From the NCBI GenBank assembly GCA_015494245.1, contig WGBN01000379.1, positions 1 through 11,226 of the forward strand: a stretch of DNA of 11,226 nt, written 5' to 3'. The notes under the pieces were generated by a model, which worked only from the letters and a program-made list of their open reading frames with translations, searched no databases and was not told the origin of the DNA. Shown piece by piece: positions 5,351 to 11,226 of the stretch (positions are counted from its first letter, which is position 1; every line of letters starts with the position of its first letter). Made by a program: the position numbers and the translations under genes. The DNA comes from Saprospiraceae bacterium (GTDB lineage: Bacteria > Bacteroidota > Bacteroidia > Chitinophagales > Saprospiraceae).

Positions 5351-5383
5351 TTTGGAGCCGTCCGGCGGGTTTCACTACCTTTG
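5351..5383 (+). promoter_or_regulatory. priA promoter
   Basis: TTTG (5351-5354), a 21 bp spacer, then TACCTTTG (5376-5383). Four bases (TCCT) separate it from the ATG at 5388, so the mRNA is predicted to begin at or beside the start codon. This also argues against the in-frame upstream TTG at 5352 as the start. Confidence 0.7.
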
Positions 5384-5387
5384 TCCT

Positions 5388-7943
5388 ATGCGCGAAGGAC
5401 TACATCCTGAAGGTGGGGAACTCTTGTACGCGGAGGTTTTACTGCCTTTGCCTTTACCGGGTACTTACACCTATGCGGTGCCTCCGAATCTGGCATCTGA
5501 AGTTTCTTTTGGCAAGCGCGTAGAGGTGCCTTTCGGCAAACGCAAACTTTACGCGGGCCTGGTCGTTGCCCTGAGCCCTCAGCGCTCCGGAGACAGCCGG
5601 CTGAAGCCCGTGCTTTCAGTGATTGACGAAACGCCGGTCATCCATCCCGTGCAGTGGAAGTTTTGGCAGTGGATGGCAGACTACTACATGTGTACGCCGG
5701 GAGAAGTGATGAACGCGGCCCTGCCCGCCCACCTCAAGCTGTCGAGCGAAACGCGGGTAGTCTTGAGCGAAACCCTGACGGATTTGCCCGATGCTCTGAC
5801 GGAAAAAGAATACCTCATTGCCGAAGCCTTGAGCATACAGTCGGCCCTGCGCATTCAGGATGTGAAGGGCATTTTGCAACAACAGACGGTCTATCCCCTC
5901 ATTCATCGCATGATGCAAAAGGGACTTGTACGCCTCGAAGAAGAGCTGAAAGAGACCTATAAGCCGCGGCAACTCAGCTGTGTGCGCCTGTGCGAGCCCT
6001 ACGCCTCCAATCGGGATGCCCTCACGGAGGCTTTTGACCTGATTGCCCGCTCAGAGCATCAGACCAATTTGCTGCTGGCCTTCCTCGACCTGGAGCACAA
6101 GCGGCCCGAGCCCCGCCAAAGTGAACTCCTCAAACGCGCCAAAGCCCCCCACAGCAGCCTAAAAGCCCTGCAAAAAAAAGGCATCCTCGAGGTCTATACC
6201 CGCACCGTCAGCAGAATTGAGGACTATGAGGGAACACTCGAAACAGCCAGCCCGCTTTCGGCCCGGCAAAAAGAGGCTTTACAAGCAATTAAAGAGGCTT
6301 ATGCCCCCCCTACAAGTACAGGAGAGGCGGCAGAAGGCGCTGAGCATGCCCCGGCCATACATTTGCCGAAAGGCAAACAAAAAAAGTCATCATTCAAACC
6401 CGTCCTCTTACACGGCATCACCGGCAGCGGCAAAACGAGGATTTACATAGAACTCATCAAAGAGGCTATAGAAGCCGGACAGCAGGTTTTGTACCTCCTG
6501 CCCGAAATCGCCCTGACAACCCAGATTGTGCAGCGCTTGCAAAAGGTATTCGGCAAGCAGGTTTTGGTCTATCACTCGCGCCTCAACAACAACCAAAGGG
6601 TAGAACTGTGGCAGGCCGTTTACGAAGGGCGCGGCATTGTGCTGGGCGCCCGCTCGGCCCTCTTCCTCCCCTTCTGCAAGCTCGGCCTGGTCATTGTGGA
6701 CGAAGAACACGAGACCTCTTACCGCCAGCAGGACCCCGCACCTCGCTATCAAGGGCGGGATTCGGCGGTCTTTCTGGCGCATTTGCAGGGAGCACGCATC
6801 CTTTTGGGCTCGGCTACGCCGGCTCTGGAGTCGTACTACAACGCCCGCAAAGGAAAGTACGCCCTGGTAGAAATGAAGGAGCGCTACGGCGAATCCCAAT
6901 TGCCCGAAGTCGAGGTCATACCCATGCGCGGACGCCCAAACAAAGGCCCCGCACACCTGAGCAAAGAACTCATCGAAGCCATTCAGGCAACCATAGAAGC
7001 AGGCGACCAGGTCATCCTCTTCCAAAACCGACGGGGGTATGCCCCGGCCCTGCGCTGCGAGACCTGCGGCTGGACGCAAAGTTGCGTGCAGTGCGACGTG
7101 AGCCTGACTTACCACAAGTATCGCCAGGAAATGCAGTGCCACTATTGCGGCTATCACACCAAGCTGGCAAAAACCTGCCCGGATTGCGGCAGTACAGACT
7201 TATTTCTTCAGGGCTTCGGCACCGAAAAAATCGAGGATGAACTGAAGATTTACTTTCCCGAACTGCGGGTGCAGCGCATGGATTACGACACCGTGCGCGG
7301 CAAGGGCAGCTATGCGCGCATTTTAGAAGAGTTTGACGAGGGGCAGATAGAAGTGCTGGTGGGTACACAGATGGTAACGAAGGGCCTGGATTTCGAGCAC
7401 GTAGGGCTGGTGGGCATCGTCAGCGCCGACCAACTGCTGTGTTTTCCCGACTTCAGAGCTGCCGAACGGGCCTTCCAGCTGATGGTGCAGGTGGCAGGAC
7501 GTGCGGGTCGCAAAGAAAAGCGCGGGAAAGTGCTGATTCAGGCTACCAATACAGCTCATCCCGTTTTGCAGGAGGTTTTGGAGCACAATTTTGAGGGCTT
7601 CTACAAGCGCGAACTGGCCGAGCGCCGCGATTTTTTCTATCCGCCTTTCAGTCGTTTGCTGCGCATCACGCTGCGGCATCGCAAGGCCCAACGGGTGAAC
7701 GAGGCTGCGCGCATTTTTGAGGCCCGGCTGAAGCCCGTCTTCGGGCAGCACCTCGCCGGCCCGGCCGTGCCCCACATAGGGCGTGTGCGGGGGCAATACC
7801 TCATCCAAATGCTCATCAAAATGCCCCCCCGGCCGGCAGAAATCGCAAAATACAAGCGCTGGCTACGCAAATTGGGCGATTTTGTGCGCAAGCAGCCCGG
7901 CTTATCGGGCCTGCAAATCATCTACGAGGTGGACCCTTCTTGA
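5388..7943 (+). CDS. priA: Primosomal protein N' / replication restart helicase PriA
   Basis: The 851 aa protein is a 3'-5' superfamily 2 DNA helicase that recognises stalled forks and reloads the replisome. The N-terminal DNA-binding region begins YAEVLLPLPLPGTYTYAVP. The helicase core shows Walker A GITGSGKT (about 343-350), DEEH box (438-441), LGSATP and, in the C-terminal RecA lobe, GTQMVTKGLDFEHV plus QVAGRAGR. A two-zinc insertion has eight cysteines near C557, C560, C566, C569, C584, C587, C597 and C600, all present. The ATG at 5388 is preferred because the -7 box ends 4 bp before it and an earlier TTG would lie inside the promoter. It stands alone and converges on kynA with 15 bp between stops. 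It looks intact and functional. Confidence 0.96.
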   Translation: MREGLHPEGGELLYAEVLLPLPLPGTYTYAVPPNLASEVSFGKRVEVPFGKRKLYAGLVVALSPQRSGDSRLKPVLSVIDETPVIHPVQWKFWQWMADYYMCTPGEVMNAALPAHLKLSSETRVVLSETLTDLPDALTEKEYLIAEALSIQSALRIQDVKGILQQQTVYPLIHRMMQKGLVRLEEELKETYKPRQLSCVRLCEPYASNRDALTEAFDLIARSEHQTNLLLAFLDLEHKRPEPRQSELLKRAKAPHSSLKALQKKGILEVYTRTVSRIEDYEGTLETASPLSARQKEALQAIKEAYAPPTSTGEAAEGAEHAPAIHLPKGKQKKSSFKPVLLHGITGSGKTRIYIELIKEAIEAGQQVLYLLPEIALTTQIVQRLQKVFGKQVLVYHSRLNNNQRVELWQAVYEGRGIVLGARSALFLPFCKLGLVIVDEEHETSYRQQDPAPRYQGRDSAVFLAHLQGARILLGSATPALESYYNARKGKYALVEMKERYGESQLPEVEVIPMRGRPNKGPAHLSKELIEAIQATIEAGDQVILFQNRRGYAPALRCETCGWTQSCVQCDVSLTYHKYRQEMQCHYCGYHTKLAKTCPDCGSTDLFLQGFGTEKIEDELKIYFPELRVQRMDYDTVRGKGSYARILEEFDEGQIEVLVGTQMVTKGLDFEHVGLVGIVSADQLLCFPDFRAAERAFQLMVQVAGRAGRKEKRGKVLIQATNTAHPVLQEVLEHNFEGFYKRELAERRDFFYPPFSRLLRITLRHRKAQRVNEAARIFEARLKPVFGQHLAGPAVPHIGRVRGQYLIQMLIKMPPRPAEIAKYKRWLRKLGDFVRKQPGLSGLQIIYEVDPS

Positions 7944-7958
7944 CTTAAAAGGCTCCTG

Positions 7959-9071
7959 TTAGGGTTGATTCGCCGTAAAGTAAAATCCCAGTCGCTGCTT
8001 TAGCTCTTCCGGCAGTTCCGGTTTTTCGGAACAGGGGATGAGCAGAGTTGAGATGTTGGCGAGGTCGAAAAAGAGGTGGTGTTTTTCGGCCGTCTTTTTG
8101 AGATAATCGTAGCCGGAGGAACCTCCCGTACCCATTTTTTTGCCAATCATGCGCAGAATCATTTGTGCATGGCGATAGCGCCAGTTGGTGAGCCACTCGT
8201 CCATTTCGACCAGGGCTGCCAACAGGCGATAGGGCATTTGCAGGATGGGCTCACTGCGGTAGATGTTGATGAAGAGGGCGGCCATGGTTGCCTTGTAGGA
8301 AAGTTTCAGCTTGCCCTCATCCAGGAGTTGCTGGTGATACTCCGGCGAGAAGACGTTTTTAAAATAAGCCTGATTGGCTTCCAACATGCGCAGCCGCAGT
8401 TGTTTGTGCTCGTCGTCTATGTCGGTAGCGAGGATGGCCGCTTTTTCGCGCTCGTACATATTGCGCACGGCTTTGGCGTAAGCCTTGAGGAAGTTGAAGT
8501 CGCCCACTTCGAGGAAGGGGGTGCGCTCCAGCCATTTTTCCAGGAGTTGCAAGAGGCTGTCTTCGGCTTCGATGGCTTCCAGTTCTTTTCTTTGCCTTTC
8601 GGCAAATGGTTCTTTGTAATCTTTTTGGCCATAGGTGATGCGGCCTTCCGTGCGCAGGCCGAGCAGGGCTTCCAACTTCCTGAACTGAAAGCTCTGAAAA
8701 CCCGAGGCCGGCAGCAGATAGTTGCGGAAATCCAGAAAATCGAGCGGGCTCATGGTCTCCAGAATGCGAATCTGCCTGACCAGCAGTTTGAGAATCTCAT
8801 TAATCCGCTCCACGCGGGCTACGGCCGTGCTGATGCTCTTTTCGTCTATGGAGTTTTGGCGAAACATCTGCATCAGCGAATCCATCTCATGCAGGATCTG
8901 CTTAAACCACAACTCATAAGCCTGGTGCGTGATGATGAACAGCATCTCATCGTGAGCCTCTACCCCCAACTCTTCACTGCGGGGATACTGAGCATCGAGC
9001 ACTTTGTGGAGCTGCAAATAGTCGTTGTAGTGGACAGAAGCGTATTTTTTGTCGTCAGTGGTGGTAGGCAT
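7959..9071 (-). CDS. kynA: Tryptophan 2,3-dioxygenase
   Basis: The 370 aa cytosolic haem enzyme opens the indole ring of L-tryptophan with O2 to N-formylkynurenine, the first step of the kynurenine pathway. Signature blocks are YNDYLQLHKVL, DEMLFIITHQAYELWFKQIL with distal H49, SGFQSFQFRKLEALLG, and WRYRHAQMILRMIGKKMGTGGSSGYDYL with probable haem-ligand H301. The length is greater than short proteobacterial TDOs (about 280-300 aa) and closer to the animal and Bacteroidota form. No other kynurenine genes are in the window, so its role (NAD synthesis or tryptophan breakdown) is open. It converges with priA, and its upstream side borders the hairpin array. Confidence 0.96.
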   Translation of the reverse strand: MPTTTDDKKYASVHYNDYLQLHKVLDAQYPRSEELGVEAHDEMLFIITHQAYELWFKQILHEMDSLMQMFRQNSIDEKSISTAVARVERINEILKLLVRQIRILETMSPLDFLDFRNYLLPASGFQSFQFRKLEALLGLRTEGRITYGQKDYKEPFAERQRKELEAIEAEDSLLQLLEKWLERTPFLEVGDFNFLKAYAKAVRNMYEREKAAILATDIDDEHKQLRLRMLEANQAYFKNVFSPEYHQQLLDEGKLKLSYKATMAALFINIYRSEPILQMPYRLLAALVEMDEWLTNWRYRHAQMILRMIGKKMGTGGSSGYDYLKKTAEKHHLFFDLANISTLLIPCSEKPELPEELKQRLGFYFTANQP

Positions 9072-9095
9072 GGCGGAGAGGTTTTGGTTCGGGAG

Positions 9096-9103
9096 TAAAG
9101 ATA
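9096..9103 (-). promoter_or_regulatory. Possible -7 box of kynA
   Basis: TATCTTTA on the minus strand is one base off TAnnTTTG and would give a leader of about 20 nt. No TTG is seen at the right distance; the -33 zone runs into the edge of the hairpin array. Confidence 0.4.
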
Positions 9104-9145
9104 CGGGTTTGTGGGGAATGTGGACGCTTCGCGTCTAATGTGGAA

Positions 9146-9170
9146 CCTGCCTGCTGCCGCGGCAGGCAGG
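9146..9170. repeat. Palindrome nested in the second hairpin unit
   Basis: CCTGCCTG (9146-9153) pairs with CAGGCAGG (9163-9170). It is flanked by GAAC...GTTC and interrupts what would be a normal small unit of the array, so it may be a later insertion or expansion. Confidence 0.6.
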
Positions 9171-9215
9171 CGCAAGCGTTCTAATGTGGAGGCCTTGCGG
9201 CCTCTAATGTGAGCC

Positions 9216-9274
9216 TACGCTCGCTTCGCATCGCGTAATCGTAAAAGAAACCCGCGCGATGCGAAGCGAGCGTA
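9216..9274. repeat. Central 20-bp-arm stem-loop of the array
   Basis: TACGCTCGCTTCGCATCGCG (9216-9235) is the exact reverse complement of 9255-9274, with a 19-nt A-rich loop. It marks the symmetry centre where unit orientation flips. Confidence 0.9.
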
Positions 9275-9389
9275 AAATCACATTAGAGTGCGAAGCACTC
9301 CACATTAGCGCCGCAGGCGCCACATTAGACGCGAAGCGTCCACATTAGACAAGGCGTCCACATTACCCCCTTTTCGCCAAGTAGATATC

Positions 9390-10526
9390 TTACAAAAGAA
9401 AATCCATATCAACCACTTCAACCCCGTTCTTCATCCGAAAGGCTTGCTTTACGGGGGCAATGACAAAGGTTTGGTCGGGTTGAACTTCTTCCAGCGCGTG
9501 CCAGAAGCTTCTGCTCAGGGTGGGAGAAGATGAAGCTTTGATTTCAAAAGCCAGAATTTCTTTACCTCTGACGAGGAGGAGGTCTATTTCAGAACCGGAG
9601 GAGGTGCGATAGAAGAAGGCTTCTCTGCCCGGGAACTTTTGGAGGAGGTTTTCAATGATGAGGCCCTCGTAAGAATACCCGAAGACGGGATGGACAAACA
9701 ACTCTTCGTAGTTTTGAATTCGAAGAAGACTGTGCAAAATCCCGGCATCGCGGATATAGACTTTGGGGCGTTTCACCAAGCGTTTCTTGCTATTGGCATG
9801 CCAGGGAGAGAGAAGCCTCAGCATAAATGTTTTGTGCAGCACATCGGTATAATGGCGAACGGTATTGTGGCTTAGCCCCAAGGCATTTGCCAACTGGGAA
9901 AAATTGATGGGCTGGCCGTGCAAATGGGCGAGCATCTTCCACAGGCGATTTAAGGTAGCCGGAGGCAGATTGAAGCCAAAAGATGATAAATCCCGCTCTA
10001 AAAAAGTGGTGGTAAAATTTTCTAACCACTCAAGTGAGAGCTCATTATTAGAAGAGAGCAGCGCCCTTGGAAAGCCTCCTCTAAAGTGGTAGGTTTGCCA
10101 ATCGCATCGCCCCTGCACTTCCTTCCACACAAAAGGCGGCAGTTCAAAATAAGCAATCCTGCCGGCAAGAGTCTCTGACGACTGTCTCAACAAATCAGGA
10201 GAAGCCGAGCCCAGAATCAAAAAGCGCCCTGTGAAGGAAGGGTCGTCCACAATGCTCCGAATAATGGGGAAAAGCCCCGGGCGCAACTGGATTTCATCCA
10301 GACAAATGGTCTTGTCTTTGTGCAGCATAAAGAAATCTTCGGCTTCGCTCAGCAATACACTGTCGGAGGGGCGTTCCAAATCCAGGTAAATATTCCTGTG
10401 AGAAGCCTCTGTAAGATGCCGGGCCAAAGTAGATTTACCAACCTGCCGCGCACCTATGATGGCCGTGACGGGGTTGTTCTCTAAACTGCGCCGGATGCGC
10501 TCTGTCAATATGCGGGGTATATACAT
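9390..10526 (-). CDS. AAA ATPase with C-terminal DUF4143 domain
   Basis: The 378 aa product starts at ATG 10526 (MYIPRILTERIRR); the earlier in-frame TTG at 10547 lies in the -7 box. Walker A is GARQVGKST (25-33) and Walker B is TICLDEIQ (about 73-80), followed by a sensor-like FLILGSASPDLLRQSSETLAGR, as in AAA_14 ATPases. A winged-helix-like stretch (INFSQLANALGLSHNTVRHYTDVL) leads into the C-terminal domain, which has SGSEIDLLL and FEIKAS. This is an E-D-ExK arrangement resembling the PD-(D/E)XK fold. Function of this very common family is unknown; it is often in the accessory genome. It is transcribed away from the beta-helix gene across a shared palindrome, and its stop is followed by the hairpin array. 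Confidence 0.88.
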   Translation of the reverse strand: MYIPRILTERIRRSLENNPVTAIIGARQVGKSTLARHLTEASHRNIYLDLERPSDSVLLSEAEDFFMLHKDKTICLDEIQLRPGLFPIIRSIVDDPSFTGRFLILGSASPDLLRQSSETLAGRIAYFELPPFVWKEVQGRCDWQTYHFRGGFPRALLSSNNELSLEWLENFTTTFLERDLSSFGFNLPPATLNRLWKMLAHLHGQPINFSQLANALGLSHNTVRHYTDVLHKTFMLRLLSPWHANSKKRLVKRPKVYIRDAGILHSLLRIQNYEELFVHPVFGYSYEGLIIENLLQKFPGREAFFYRTSSGSEIDLLLVRGKEILAFEIKASSSPTLSRSFWHALEEVQPDQTFVIAPVKQAFRMKNGVEVVDMDFLL

Positions 10527-10544
10527 CGCTGTATTTTTTCCTGG

Positions 10545-10552
10545 CAAAAATA
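10545..10552 (-). promoter_or_regulatory. -7 box of the DUF4143 ATPase gene
   Basis: TATTTTTG on the minus strand matches TAnnTTTG. The predicted start gives a leader of about 14 nt before ATG 10526. No clear TTG is found at -33; that zone is covered by the adjoining palindrome. Confidence 0.5.
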
Positions 10553-10554
10553 GG

Positions 10555-10601
10555 TAAAACTTTGCAAACTGTAAGTACGATTTACAGTTTGCAAAGTTTT
10601 A
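10555..10601. promoter_or_regulatory. Perfect 20-bp-arm inverted repeat between divergent promoters, likely operator
   Basis: TAAAACTTTGCAAACTGTAA (10555-10574) is repeated inverted at 10582-10601 with a 7-nt centre. TGGCAA (10542-10547) and TTGCCA (10605-10610) extend the symmetry outward with a gap. It sits exactly between the minus-strand and plus-strand -7 boxes. Because both neighbouring genes start here, it is not placed to be a terminator. Confidence 0.75.
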
Positions 10602-10604
10602 TGC

Positions 10605-10634
10605 TTGCCAAAAAAACTGAAACGCATAGCTTTG
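10605..10634 (+). promoter_or_regulatory. Promoter of the beta-helix gene
   Basis: TTG (10605-10607) and TAGCTTTG (10627-10634) are 19 bp apart. The leader to the ATG at 10672 is about 33 nt. The -33 element touches the edge of the large palindrome. Confidence 0.65.
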
Positions 10635-10671
10635 CGGCTGTTTTGTAAACACTGTTATATAAAAACTGCAG

Positions 10672-11226
10672 ATGATGAAAACAGGATGGATTCTTTTCAG
10701 CTTTCTGATTGTGACTTCAGGAATTGTTGCGCAAACCACCTACTACGTTTCTCTACAAGGTGATGACAGCCATTCCGGTTTGAGTGAGGCCCAGGCGTGG
10801 CGAACGATCAGCTATGCGGCCTCTTCGGAAAGTCCGGTCGGGCCCGGGGATACTGTTTACATCAAAGCCGGAGATTACGGCGATGAGTATGTCGTCTTTG
10901 AAACCAGTGGAGCGCCGGGCGCCCCCATCGTCTTTGAAGGCTATCGGGAAACACCGGGAGATCAGCCCGACCTCAACTGGGCGTATGGCATCAATATGGA
11001 GACAGATGCTTCTGTGATGCCTCTGCTTGACGGTGCAGACAGAACTACAGGTACGGCCCTGGATATGGAGGAACGTCAATACCTCGAAATCCGAAACTTC
11101 CAAATCAAAAATTATGAGGTCGGAATATACGCTCCTTATGCCCACCACCTCGTATTAGAGAACATTATAGGCATGTATTTTGGGGACCAGACCGCCGAGT
11201 ACGACGGCAGGGGGATTGCATTGGGA
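10672..11226 (+). CDS. Secreted right-handed parallel beta-helix protein, C-terminus beyond window
   Basis: 185 codons are visible and the frame is open at the edge. Two adjacent ATGs (10672 and 10675) are possible starts. A signal peptide (KTGWILFSFLIVTSGIVAQ) is followed by TTYYVSLQGDDSHSGLSEAQAWRTISYA and GPGDTVYIKAGDYGDE. This is the N-terminal cap typical of pectate-lyase-like or DUF1565-type beta-helix proteins, in which the GDTV(Y)IKAG segment begins the coil series. The later YLEIRNFQIKNYEVGIYAPYAHHLVLENI shows the repeating strand pattern of helix rungs. Many such Bacteroidota proteins are secreted by type IX secretion and act on or bind polysaccharides. The C-terminal sorting signal would be outside the window. 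Catalytic role is not assignable from this part. Confidence 0.82.
   Translation, partial: MMKTGWILFSFLIVTSGIVAQTTYYVSLQGDDSHSGLSEAQAWRTISYAASSESPVGPGDTVYIKAGDYGDEYVVFETSGAPGAPIVFEGYRETPGDQPDLNWAYGINMETDASVMPLLDGADRTTGTALDMEERQYLEIRNFQIKNYEVGIYAPYAHHLVLENIIGMYFGDQTAEYDGRGIALG

Larger units (their letters stand above)
4493..5387. other. 895 bp intergenic region without a convincing long gene
   Basis: It lies between the divergent aminotransferase (minus) and priA (plus). From left to right it contains a minus-strand intrinsic terminator, a short frame after the first ATGAAC motif, a plus-strand promoter with a small-RNA-sized unit and terminator, two more hairpins with ATGAAC motifs, an AT-rich stretch, an AT hairpin and the priA promoter. 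In 5038-5277 I see only AT-rich sequence with a repeated GTACAAAT word (5116-5123 and 5150-5157) and no gene. Confidence 0.7.
9112..9370. repeat. Symmetric array of small hairpins separated by CACATTA/TAATGTG
   Basis: It fills most of the 318 bp between kynA and the ATPase gene. The left half has AATGTG or TAATGTG at 9117-9122, 9136-9142, 9182-9188 and 9205-9211. The right half has CACATTA at 9279-9285, 9301-9307, 9321-9327, 9341-9347 and 9359-9365. Between them are hairpins GACGC-TTC-GCGTC (9123-9135), a longer composite (9143-9181), GAGGCC-TTGC-GGCCTC (9189-9204), GAGTGC-GAA-GCACTC (9286-9300), GCGCC-GCA-GGCGC (9308-9320), GACGC-GAA-GCGTC (9328-9340) and a decayed unit (9348-9358). Positions 9117-9143 and 9320-9346 are perfect 27-bp inverted repeats. 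No gene lies inside. It is BIME/REP-like in layout, but I do not recognise the family. Confidence 0.9.

Noticed and set aside
5352..5387. Upstream TTG start for priA adding 12 residues
   Set aside because: It lies within the promoter (the TTTG element and the -7 box would be inside the coding part); ATG at 5388 fits better.
8076..9098. Plus-strand frame of 340 codons
   Set aside because: Antisense shadow of tryptophan 2,3-dioxygenase; the real gene is on the minus strand with full motifs.
9112..9370. CRISPR array
   Set aside because: The constant word is only 7 bp, the intervening pieces are themselves palindromes of uneven length, and the orientation flips in the middle.
10527..10547. TTG start for the DUF4143 ATPase
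   Set aside because: The codon overlaps the TATTTTTG box; ATG at 10526 begins the usual N-terminus of the family.

Overview
The window looks like a chromosomal segment of a Bacteroidota bacterium, possibly of the Saprospiria or Chitinophagia type, though I cannot fix the lineage from this sequence alone. The main evidence is promoter style. Several genes are preceded by the Bacteroidota -7 box TAnnTTTG, in most cases with a TTG or TTTG element 19-21 bp upstream, and Shine-Dalgarno sequences are absent. Gene content agrees: a MerT-MerP fusion, an ArsR-type metal regulator, a PriA helicase, a tryptophan 2,3-dioxygenase and a secreted beta-helix protein.

Left part (1-4492, all minus strand). 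A sugar transferase (cut by the window edge) and a DegT/StrS-type PLP aminotransferase belong to surface polysaccharide or glycan synthesis. Between them lies a metal-handling cluster: arsR, merTP, a small GDCCVxC cysteine-rich protein, a ~340 bp palindrome-rich insertion-like segment, an outer-membrane beta-barrel protein and an exported HMA-domain protein. Together these look like a sensor plus outer-membrane, periplasmic and inner-membrane components for mercury or another thiophilic metal. No merA reductase or merB lyase is present in the window.

Middle (4493-5387). This 895 bp region has no convincing long gene. It holds a minus-strand intrinsic terminator upstream of the aminotransferase, a promoter-to-terminator unit that could make a ~100 nt small RNA, and five copies of an AATCCCATGAAC-like motif alternating with hairpins and tiny reading frames. 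It ends at the priA promoter. priA (5388-7943, plus) converges with kynA (7959-9071, minus).

Right part (9072-11226). Between kynA and a DUF4143-type ATPase gene lies a striking ~260 bp array of small GC-rich hairpins separated by CACATTA (TAATGTG on the left half), arranged with overall dyad symmetry around a 20-bp-arm stem-loop. Hairpin sequences differ but pairing is kept, and several contain GCGAAGC, a heptamer known for exceptionally stable DNA mini-hairpins. The ATPase gene and a divergent secreted beta-helix gene (cut by the right edge) share a 145 bp intergenic region containing a perfect 20-bp-arm inverted repeat, a likely shared operator.

The points most worth a second look are the hairpin array, the exact 4-nt spacing between TAnnTTTG and ATG at three genes (predicting leaderless mRNAs), the hairpin/motif region upstream of priA, and the insertion-like element splitting the metal cluster.
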